Shown here piece after piece: positions 12,001-24,000 of a stretch of 64,000 nt of DNA (positions are counted from its first letter, which is position 1; every line of letters starts with the position of its first letter). The DNA is taken from assembly GCA_029964075.1 (NCBI GenBank), contig CM057135.1, positions 29,501,366 through 29,565,365 on the forward strand, written 5' to 3'. Under the pieces are notes generated by a model. It was given only the letters and a program-made list of their open reading frames with translations. It did no database searches and had not been told where the DNA came from. Made by a program: the position numbers and the translations under genes. The DNA comes from Patiria pectinifera (Eukaryota; Echinodermata; Asteroidea; Valvatida; Asterinidae).

Positions 12001-15000
12001 CACTCACAAACTGCTTGTATTAAGGGTAAGTCTACAGTTTGTACTACCAATGGGTCTATGTATTCCTACATGGTGGGTATTCAGTTTTTGGCTAGATGAA
12101 GACAATTTTATTCTGGCTTTGAGTATGTTAGTGTTCATGATTGTGATGTTGAACATATTCCTTCATCCATGATTGAATTTTTGAATCAGCTGGATATCGG
12201 ATGATAACTGTTTTTAAATTGTGATGCCAACTGGCATAAAAGTGACTGCTGGTTGCTTCAAAGATAATTCAAATTATAAACAGATAATTGTTGCATTATA
12301 ATTCTGGCCATTGCTTTTATAAGCATGACAATGTTAGACAAAAACAAAGAGTGTCCCCATGTTTTTACAGCAATTCTGAGGCTGATAAAGTCTTAAAGAT
12401 CAATTTTCTTATTTTATATATTTGATCACAGTCTGTACATATAGCTCTTTTGAATTTCAAAATGTGTTAGCTGTGTTAAAACTGGTTCAATACATGAAAT
12501 TATTAAAGCTTATAACACGAGTAATTTTTGAAATACATTGTGAAATTAAAAATGTATGTTGTAGGATGCCCATGTCAATATCATGATAGCAGTCATGATA
12601 TAGCATTCACAAAGCATGCATTATAGCATGCACATGCCATAAAGCATTCATCATAGCATGCACATAGCATTCACATAGCATGCAATATAGCAAAAGCATT
12701 CCTAATAGCATGCGAATAGCATGTGAATGCTATTCTCATAGCATCCGAATGTTGTTGTAGCATTCACGTTCGCAAGCCTAAATAGCATTCTCGATAGCAT
12801 GTGAATGCTATAGCTCATTTACATAATTCGGGCTTCTGACATGCTATAAAACTGCCATAAGACTGCTATCCTCAAAGAATGCTATAAAAAATGCTTTAGG
12901 AAGTATAGACATGGCTTTTTGTGAATGCTACCAAATGGCAGTTCTCATAGCATTCGCCTGTTAAAATGCATGCTAAAGGAATGCTAAATGAATGCTAAAT
13001 GACAGCAGTCAAGTTTGGTAATGCCATCTGATGAACAACCTCAATACATACACATTGACGACAAGCTTCCTAACAACAAAGCAACGGAGCTGTGGATCAA
13101 ACGCCAAACTTAAAATCCAGAACACTCACGCCCCCTAACCCCATATCGTAACATTGAAATGTTGTTGTTTGTTTTGAAAAGGTTTTTTTTTTTTATAACT
13201 AACACAATATGCACGCAGTGGTCATTTCATTGAAGTCCACTTTAATACAACTTGTGTCCTGCCATGACTCTTTGAATTGAAATGATCATATTTTGTTGCT
13301 GTAACACAACTTCCCTTTCTACAAAATTGAATTGTGAATATGTTTAATATCCCAAGTTTGCAGTTTATTTGAATCATTTGTTTGTGATGTTTCCTTTGCA
13401 GTACTATCAAAAAGGAGAACTTTGTGAAACTGAAGAACGATACCCTGGACATTGAACCGTGAGTTTGGCTCGTTGCCTTTTATCATTTGGTGCTGAATAA
13501 AGTCGAAAATATTAAAAAAGAAACTTACAGTGAACCATGTAGAACTACAAACCATTCCTAAGCTGATCGAAACAAACCAGAATATGCCCCCCCCCCATCA
13601 AAATAAAAAAGAAATTGCTGTAGGCATTTTAATTAGCTTTTTCTTTTATTGTTAATCACAAGTCAAAATATTATTTGACAATGCTAAATAGAAGGTTCTG
13701 AGTTCATCAGCACAGCTCAACAGGTTTATTAGTTATGATGGAGCAGAAAGAAATCAAAAGTACATCAAAGTGGCCATGAGACAATTTTGTCTGAAGATCA
13801 AAATTTGAATAATACTACTGTCTGTTACCAATGAGGGGAGAAAGTAAAATTAAACAAGATGTAACTCTACATTTTTACTCCGAGGTACCCAGAGGTAAAC
13901 CGTTAAACCTCCAGGTAAACCTCCAGGTAAACCTCCAGGTAAACCTCCAGGTAAACCTCAAGTTACTGCCTATTTAATTTCGCATTCTTCCCTCATTGAA
14001 ATGCACACTAAGAGGAGAAGGCTTTTTGAAGATTTTCAAAATGCTGAAAGGATATTAAATTTTAATCATGAATTCTTTCAAAACTTTTACGATATTAGAA
14101 AAATACCCAATAATTTTGATATGGAACAAAACCAGTTAATAAAATCAATCATGTTAACTTCCTTTTAACAACAGGTTTGTAGACTGCTTGGAATGTGGGA
14201 GGAAACTCCATGTGATATGTGTCCTGCACAATGAGGTCATCTGGCCTGAAGGGTAAGCACAAAGTCACTGTTTAAACCTACCTGAAAGTCTACAGGTTCC
14301 TTCCAAAGGACTTGCTGAATTTGGTACTCTCATTTCGTTAGTCTGTGAATGAAACTAACATTGTGTCTGATGTGACTAGTGTTGCGTTCCCTAATAGCAG
14401 TTCATGAAACATTTATTAGAGTCAACAATAATTCAATAAGTTGGAGGGAAACAGAGCTTTGGGGTGACAGTCACACATGTCAATACACTGATTTATTTAT
14501 CTCATCACTTTACATAATTTTGTTAGATTTCATCAACCTATAGGGGTTCTCCTTTTGGTAGTCTTTGGTAGCGTTATAGAGATAACAGGTTGGCGTCTAC
14601 AAAGTCTATACATGTACTATGTACTATGGCAAAACCATGTCAACCAATACGAACTGAGTGGGCACCGGCACGGTACGGGTAATCGACGGTCAGACCGAAG
14701 CGGGAGCGGTCCGCTACGGTGACCGGGGAGGCAACGGCAACTGGATGGGGCCAGCAAGTGTACCAGGCTGCACTACAGTTCGAACCAAAGTGTGCATGTG
14801 GCGTATCGGGTATCCAAGGTCAATCGAGGCACTATGCACCAAGGATAGTGTTTATGACAAGACCGGGCTAGCATAGCTGAACTACGGGGGAAATGGCTAC
14901 GGGGAGCCGGCTGGCCACAGTGGGAGCGGTCCGCTGTGGTGATGGGGATGAACTAGCTCTGGCTGGGCTAGAACACCAGACAACCGCACAACATGTTCAA

Positions 15001-18000
15001 TCTAAGACTAGCAGTCCAATGGCCATTCGAAACTGCACAGCACCATTGGGACTAGTGTATTACTATTTCACCAGCTTCTACACACTCCTCGAGGGATCTA
15101 GGAGAAGGATGCTTCATAATAACACTAGTACTAGTGATTGCACTATTACTTCACCGCGCCTCAACCACCAAGGGAGGCTGATGCTTCGTAGTGACTAGAG
15201 TTACACAACAATCGGTCTGTCAGAGTCGAGTTCGTCGCACATCATACGATTTACCGCACAACATATAAGTTCGCCGCACAACTTTGGGTTTAGGGTTCGT
15301 TCGCACTACATTGGTTTCGTGGTTCACCGCACTGCCGAAAGTGAGGAAAACCTCCGGTATTTATAGGCAATAGAAGTCTCGGGATTAAATAATGCATGAG
15401 AACTGATTTAGGAATTAACCAATAGTAATCTTCCATGTCTAAGGGTCACATGACTAGTCACATGATTTACTAAGAGTGCCTAGTGCAAGAGACTAGAAAC
15501 GTGTGCATTTACATAAGGGAAAACATGGAGAGAGAAGTGTGCAAATACAGAGAGAGAGATGTGTGCAAATAGTGCGATCAGAGTGCAAAAGTGTTTACGC
15601 AACATCTCGAGCAACCTTGACGGAGTGAGTGACAAGCTAAAAGGTTACTGTGTCACAGGTTATTGACACCGCAGGATGTCTTACCACGCCCAGCTACGCG
15701 ACCACGCAAGGGTAGCATTCCATTCCCCCGAGCTAAGTACGGGACTGGAAAACTGGACCGAGAACTCCAGTTAGTGTTCATGGGTAACACACGGGGGAGA
15801 GAAACGCTCCATGCCCTGAGCAGTCTCTCGGAGAACGCCAAAGCACGCATGCTATGGGGAAAGGAACTTAGCTCGCTGGGGCGAAGGGAGGTGTGGTCAG
15901 TCGCACACATGTTCATCGCTACATGAATAATGCATACAGTAGCGCGCGTGGTATTGCATCATGCGCCGTGCTTGGTAAGAGACCCTGGGAATAAAATTAA
16001 GTTGGCAATTTGCGATAATTAGGTAAAATACAGGAACTATAAAAGACAACAAGAAGATTGTGTACTTCATGGACAGAGTGAATCCAGAGGGCGCTAGATT
16101 TCCATAATCAAGCATTCTGGGTTCGTAACACTATTATGTCTCCTAACCTCCCTTCAGCTTCATCTGCGACGGTTGCAGAAAGTCCAAAGGCATCAAGAAG
16201 AAGGAGAACAAGTGTAATGCTAAGAGTGAGTAACATATTAAAGTCAGGAATATTTGCTTCAGCATGTTAAAAAAAAACACCCCGGTGTCACGGTCTCACT
16301 TCTCCGGCGTGCTAGCTTCTTCGGATGGATTCGGCGGACAGTTGAGCACGTTACATGAGCACGATACATACTGATGTGTCCGCTGTGCTTACTTTTCCTC
16401 GGGCTGTATTACCAAGCCTATTAATAACACAGTGAGGGACATCCAAGAATGTGTTATGTAACACTTCCCCCATGGTCTTGCAAGCATTCTGATTTGTGTT
16501 CCCAGCGTCATGCATGTGTGTGTGTTTATGGAGAAATAATTAAGAACGAACTCCTTGGTCCGTGTCCCTTGCACGTTCGAGTTCCATTTTGTCTTAATTT
16601 TTGCAACCATGCGGCTTAAAATAAATGTGCATTTCAAGTCTTTTTTGGTTATGGTTATTGGGAGTTGTGCGCGCCACGAAAATTCTGGATTCGACTGGTA
16701 CCCTGTATGCATACAAATATCCTATGATATTACAGGCACCAGTACAACCCCGAAGAACTCAGCACACAAATAAAGCTGACGAAAATGTACACCACTGCTC
16801 AATTTTGTGCATGCGTGTTAAAGCGAAATTTCCCTTTCGGAGAAGCTAGCACGCCGGAGAAGTGAGACCGTGACACCGGGATTGGTCACATGAAGCAGTC
16901 ATGTGATGTGTTCAATTAACAGTTCAAACAACAGATCTACCATTGACAGTCTTAACTTTTCGATATGGAGTCAGTGTGTGTGTCCGTCATTGTCAAATAT
17001 TGTGTAAAAAATAACTCTCTGTTTCTCTGAACACTACAGAAATGTATAATTATGAATTGTTACTGATGGTAATTCAAAATTGCTGCATAAAACCTGTCAG
17101 AGCATTATTTTCCGGCATCCCTAAAAAAAAAATATGATATATGTACAATGTAATGGAAAGTTCATGGTGGAAATACTGCATTTTTTTGCTTGTCTGTCGT
17201 CAAACAGAACTGCCGTTATCGAAGCTAGGCACCCACTTACAGAACCGAGTGAACAAGTTCCTGAAGTGTCGCAATACCGGAGCTGGGGAGGTAACCATCC
17301 GGGTGCTAGCCAGCTCTGAGAAGACGGTGGAAGTCAAATCGGGCATGAGAAATCGGTAAGGGACTTGTGAATTGCGAGGGGGGGAGGGCTGTTCACATTT
17401 TGTGCTAACTGTTGAGGGGTCTTTTTGTGGTAAAAAAGTAAAAAGCACTTTACGTTTCACTGATGTCTGTGTCTGTCTGTGATTTTCTGTCTGAGATTGT
17501 CTGTGATGTTTGTCTGTGTCCTTTCTGTGATTGTCTCTGATTGTCTTTGAATGTCACTGCTTGTTGTTTAATCTTTTTTGCATTGTTAAAATTTTCCTGC
17601 AAGGTTCGGAGATGACCAACCGGAAAAATTTCCCTACCGGGCGAAGGCACTGTTTGCCTTTGAAGAGATTGACGGGACGGACGTGTGCTTCTTTGGCATG
17701 CATGTCCAGGAGTACGGCTCGGAGTGTCTCAGGCCAAATCAGAGGTATGAGAAATACTAGCCCATTGTTTCAGGCAGTTTCAGCTTTACTTAAAAAATTC
17801 CGGAAAAGCCTCTTTCATCATCTTTTTTTGTTTCTTTTTTTTCTTTTTGTACTGCTTTCTCAAATCCTTTGCATTTTGTACACAGTTTTGAGTGCTATTT
17901 TCCCTTGTATTATCTGATGACATGCCTAAAAGAGCCATTTATGTTGATGCTTAAATGCTTAAAGCAGATATTTTCTCTACTTCCTTTTATTTTCAGGCGT

Positions 18001-21000
18001 GTGTATATATCGTATTTAGACAGTGTTCACTTCTTCCAACCCAGTGCTTACCGAACAGCAGTATACCATGAAATCCTCATTGGCTACCTTGATTATTGCA
18101 AGATATTAGGGTAAGGGGGATTTTGTTGCTTTCTATTTTCATCAAACTCCAGACTTGGAGTGGATCTACCTGTTGCATTCAAAGACTTAAGGCCATAAGA
18201 CATTTTACTGGTGTGTGACCTCAGTTTTGTTAAATGGAATGCCGATGCCTCCTTTATTCAGGTATGAATGGGCCCACATCTGGGCGTGTCCTCCGAGCAA
18301 AGGGGATGACTACATCTTTCACTGTCATCCCCCGGAGCAGAAGATCCCTAAGCCAAAGAGACTGCAGGACTGGTACCGTAAGATGTTGGACAAGTCTGTG
18401 ACGGACAAGGTCATTGTGGACTTCAAGGTTAGATATGGACGCCTCATGCCAAGCTTGCTATATGTTTCCCTGTCCCACGGGTCCTTAAAGCTTTCCCCTA
18501 CGTTATCTTGAGGCATCACTAATCATTCATTACAATGTTAAGAATCTTTTTGCTCTTGAAAAACTTCTTCAGTGAAATCAAAAGACTATTCTAAACAAGT
18601 TCTGAAATGAAGTGGATCTTTTAGTAGGAATAGTGCTAAAAAACCCAAAATTTGCAACCTGATTTACAGACTATGCTCAGTTCCTTCCTGAATTGTAAAG
18701 CGCTCTTGTAGCTCACAGATTTGCTCGGCCTAGAAGACCTTTCCAACTTGGTTCTCTGCTTACCAATATTATGCAATATTTTTAGTATGAAATGGATTTT
18801 TGGTGTGACTGTCAAATAGGAAAGTGTCATTAACACACCCTTTATTTCAACCAGAGTTTCGTTTTACTAGGATCACAATGTTTCATATTAATTTGTTTGA
18901 ATTGTTCAGGACATCCTGAAGTCGGCAATGGACGACGGCATCACCTGCGTGACCGAGCTGCCGTACTTTGAAGGCGACTTCTGGCCCAACGTTCTGGAAG
19001 AGAGCATCAAGGAACTGGACCAGGAGGAAGAAGAGCGACAGAAGGCAGCGGAGAAGGCCGCCGCGGCCAGCGCAGGGGAAGAGGTTAGACAGCTTGAACG
19101 TATTCCACGTATAGATTGTTTCTGGGTTGTCATGCCAATGTAAATAGGAGTGGTCTGTCTTCATGGACAGTAGATAGCGTTTGTGACCACTTGGGGAAGC
19201 CATGTTGGGGTGCGGCACATTGCATGAGTAAGTGCTGGTTCTGGCGCATAATTTATTATTAACCCTACTGAACTCCCTGGTATAATTTACTAGGAACCAT
19301 ACCCATCCTGACAAATTGCAACACCATATAGGAAACTGCACACACAGATTTCTGACTTAAAGTGGAGGTGTGCCAACCCTATGTAAAAGACTGTCAGTTT
19401 AGGGGTACTGTACCCGTCCTGACAGATTCCAACAAGACATGCCGTTCGGGTTTGATGGATTGGAGTAGGTTAGGGTTAATGAACACAAACCTGTATCGTC
19501 GTCGTGTGAGTGCCTGGTGTAAGGCAACAATGGGTTTGAGCCCCTCCTTATGTTCTGAGACATGTATGTGTGCATGGAATCTATGGAATCTATACAGTAT
19601 AAGGTGGATTGGATAGAATTCATTTGTTCTCTATTTTTGTTCTCCCTTCTCATGCAGTCGGTACGAATCGGCAGCAAGAAGTCCCAGAAGAAGTGCAAGA
19701 AGAACAACAAGAGCAAGAGCAGCAGCAACCGCAAGAACAACAAGAAGACCAACTTCCCCCAGCAAGGCAACGACCTGTCCCAGAAGATCTTCTCCCTGAT
19801 GGAGAAGCACAAAAAGGTGAGCCATCACTCAGCCAGGAGATAGTCTGAACAGCATTACCCCCTCATTGTCTAGTGCGGTCAAGTTGCCGCAGAGTAAAGA
19901 TTTGGGAAGTTTGGCACTGGGAGCCAGGAAATTCTTAGCAAACCTCACGTACACGTATTTGCTTGAATGCACCCTCAATGTAATCAGTGTGTTCCAGAAT
20001 TTATGTCGTCCCCGTTACCTTTCATCAATTGACGCTGAAATCTTTTTGCTCTACAGGTGTTCTTTGTCATCCGTCTGGTGCCCAACCCCGGCCAGAACCA
20101 GGAACCCATCCAGGACCCGGACCCCTTGGTGTCCTGCGACTTGATGGATGGCCGGGACGCCTTCCTGACCTTGGCAAGGGAGAAGCACTACGAGTTCTCC
20201 TCACTGCGACGGGCCAAGTACTCCACCATGTGCATGCTGTGTGAGCTGCACAACCAGGGACAGGACCGCTTTGTCTACACCTGCAATGAGTGCAAGCACC
20301 ACGTGGAGACAAGATATCACTGCACCGTCTGTGATGTAAGTGCCACCAATTTTCTTTTATAATTCAACGGTTTTGTTTTTTTCAGTCAAGCAGATATTTT
20401 AAGTTAAGTTTTTTGAACAAAACTTGGAAAGTAACTTCCGAATTGCCGTTCTAAACCTGACGTGTTATGATTGTTTTGGGACATTGACACTTATTCTTTT
20501 CATTATTTTCCACAACAGGACTATGACTTGTGCAGTAACTGCTACCGGAAGATTGGTCACAATCACAAGATGGAGAAATCGGGACTGGAGCTGCACGTGG
20601 ACCACGTACGTCAGTGAAATATGACACCAGTGTCAACTTGGTCTGAGCGTGCACACATAAATTATGATAATGGCCACCCGAAATCCCACGGGAGAACGCT
20701 GTACACACGCGTTTGTGACGTCACTACGCAAAAACGCGCACGCACTTTCCACGCGTTAAAAACAAACGTCAAAGTTCTGCTTTATTACTCCAAAAATGTT
20801 TTTTTTTCCAGCAAATTTGCCTTGGCTGACCTAGTAGTCCATTAATTATTGTAATTTTTCCATTTTATGAGAACTGAGCTAATATTTTTTGCACTCAACC
20901 AGAAGTTGATCTCGTTCGCGTATTTCAAGCTTTTCATGAGAAGCTTGCATGTAATTGTATAGGGAACTTACCTGCGTGCTAAAGCATAGGCAGATTCACG

Positions 21001-24000
21001 AGTGTTTAAGCAGTTCCATGAAATTTTTTATTGTTGCAGCTTGTAGACTGTTAAATTACAAGATAATCCATTATTGATGAAAAGTAGCAATGGTATTCGA
21101 ATTATTTCATTGAATTTTCTCTTTCAAATCCCATCCCTTTATTTTTGAAAGCCCAAGTTTCAATTTCGGTTTTCAGTTTTAAACACCGACCAGTTCGAGT
21201 GTTTTGCTTTTTGTTTTTTCAACAAAATAATTTGTAAAGAAAAACACTTTTATTCGACAACCACTAGAATCAAAAATTAAATCCTTGTTGCAATCCTAAT
21301 TTCGAATCCAACAGCCGATGTTACTAGACCCAAGCATTTTTGTCTTATAACCATACTGCAATTTTTGTTCACTACATGTATACTGAAATATCAATTTAAT
21401 CAGGAGATATTTTGTCTAAATAAACAATTAAAGTCTCTAGTTTTGCATTGGCTTGATGATACATGTACTTGGTTGCAGTGGCGTCACCAGACTTTTCAGT
21501 CTGGGGGGCACAGGGGGGGCACCAGCATTTGATAGGGGGGGGCACTTAGGTGGATATGGATCGCCGTCCTGGGGGTGGGTTGGAAAATTTTCGCATACGG
21601 AGGATGGGCTAGATGCAAAATGGTGCCACATTTGATGCTAAATTCGATCTGAAGATATCTCCAGAAATTGCTATTTTTGAGGTAATGATTTTAACAACGC
21701 GCAGAATTTTTTTTTACCAACCCAAATCTCAGATGGGGGGGCACTCAGGGGGGGGGGGCACTACGTTTTCCAGGGGGGGGCACGTGCCCCCCCTGTCCCC
21801 CCCTTGGCGACGCCACTGCTTGGTTGTCAGCAGAAGCCATGTAATTCTATTCTAAGTCGGTAAACTTACTTTTGATTTCTTCTGAGTACATTTGTTAATG
21901 GTTACATTTCTGTTTAATGCATGTCTAGTCTCCATTATTAAAATAATTAAAAATCTTTAAAGTATTGTAACGAAAATGCAAGTCATGATTAATTTCCAGT
22001 AAGCACACTTTATTCTTTACTCTGATAAGATACATGTTCCTTTCATAAACTTAACTGATAGGACTTACGGAAGATATATATATATATATATATATATGGC
22101 AGATCTTCGTCATCGAAGAGTTCGGGAATACTATAAAATCAGTTGCGCCGTTGTTGCCTTTCATGACGTCGGCGTCTGGCTTCAGCATTTCGCCGCTTGG
22201 TATCCGCGATTGCAGTTTGGACGCCATCTTTCGTTGCAGCTTGCCAGCCAGGACGGTCCATGGCCAGATTTTCCCAGTTGTTGATTGAGATGTTGGTGGC
22301 ATTGAGGTGGCGTTTGATGACATCTTTGTAGCGCAGCTTTGGCCTGCCTGGCTGTCTGGGTGATTCCAAGAGCTCGCCATAGAGGAGGATCTTCGGCAGT
22401 CTGTGCTCCTGCATTCGCACGACATGCCCAGTCCAGCGGAGCTGAGTTTTCAGCAACATGTGCTCCACACTCGGCATGCCCGCTCGAAGCAGCACTTCAT
22501 CGTTGGTAACCCGATCCCACCATGAGATGTTGAGAATAGACCGGAGGTGGCGCTGCTGAATGGTCTGTAGCTTCTTGACGTGCCGTCTGTACAGGGTATA
22601 TGTCTCCGCCGAGTACAGCAGGGAGCTCAGCACAAGCGCACGATATACTTTGCATTTGGTGCTTGGTCGGATCCCCCTTCGCTTCCAAAGCCGATCCTTT
22701 AGCCGACCGAAGGCAGCGTAGCTGGCCTGAATCCGTTTATTGAGTTCTGCGTCCAGGGAGTTGTCGTTGCTGATGATGCTGCCAAGATATGAGAACTGCT
22801 CAACAACCTCCAGAGTGGTCCCTTCCAGTGTGACATTTGGCGCTACATAGGGGTCTCCTGGTGACGGTTGGTGGAGCACTACCGTTTTCCCGAGGTTGAT
22901 TGTCAGGCCGAAGGCCCTGGCAGCTTGTGCAAAACGGTCCAAGATGGTCTGCAGGGCTTCGACAGAGTGAGCAACGAAAGCTGAGTCATCGGCATAAAAA
23001 AGATCTCTAATAAAGGTGAGGTGGGTTTTTGTGAGTGCTTTCAACCGCGCCAGATTGAACAGCCTTCCGTCGGAACGAGTTCGCAGGTAGACGCCCTCAT
23101 CCAGATGCTGGTTCGTGACCTGGAGAACCGCCGTTAGAAACAGGGTAAATAACGTCGGCGCTAAAACACAGCCCTGCTTAACGCCGTGTTTGACGGCGAA
23201 AGGTTCTGATGTGTCTCCTGCCTGTGTTACCGATCCCATCATACCGTTGTGAAATTGCTGAACAAGTGTTGTGAACTTTGCAGGACAACCGTACATCTGC
23301 AGGAGTCTCCAAAGGCCGTCGCGTCCAACTGTGTCGAAGGCCTTTGTAAAGTCGATGAACACTGCGTACAGAGGTCTTTGCTGCTCGACGCACTTTTCCT
23401 GCAGTTGTCGGAGTGTGAAGATCATGTCGCAGGTGCCGCGTCCGGCACGGAACCCGCACTGAGATTCAGGAGTTGCCTTTCCGCTACCCGCTGAAGACGC
23501 TTGAGCAGGACTTTGGCCAGGATCTTGCCTGCGATCGACAGTAGAGAGATGCCACGGTAGTTGCCACACTTGTGGCGATCCCCCTTGCGCTTGAAGATTG
23601 GTACCACCACGGCATCCTTGAAGTCCTGTGGCAGTTCTTCTGTATCCCAGCATCTGTGGAGCAGCTCAAGTAGGCGTTGCCTGAGAGCAACGCCACCATG
23701 TTTGAAGATCTCTGCGGGAATTTTGTCGGTACCGGGGGCACGTCCCAGGTTCATGGCCTGAATTGCTTTTTCAAGCTCGATGTTGGTGGGGGGCAAATCG
23801 AGTGAGACGTCAGCTGGTTGCACGTTGATTTGGTCAAACGCTTCTGGTGATATGTTGGAGGGGCGATTCAGCAGTTCTTTAAAGTGCTCACGCCACCGCT
23901 GGAGAATTGCCGTCTTTTCTGTGTGAAGGACCATACCGTCGGCACTCAGAATTGGTGTGGAACCAGTGGATTGCGGGCCATAGACTTCCTTCAGACTCGC

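Noticed and set aside
14380-16130. A complete LTR retrotransposon
   Set aside because: No second LTR or Gag/Pol domain is visible; only a low-confidence long-terminal-type relic is listed.
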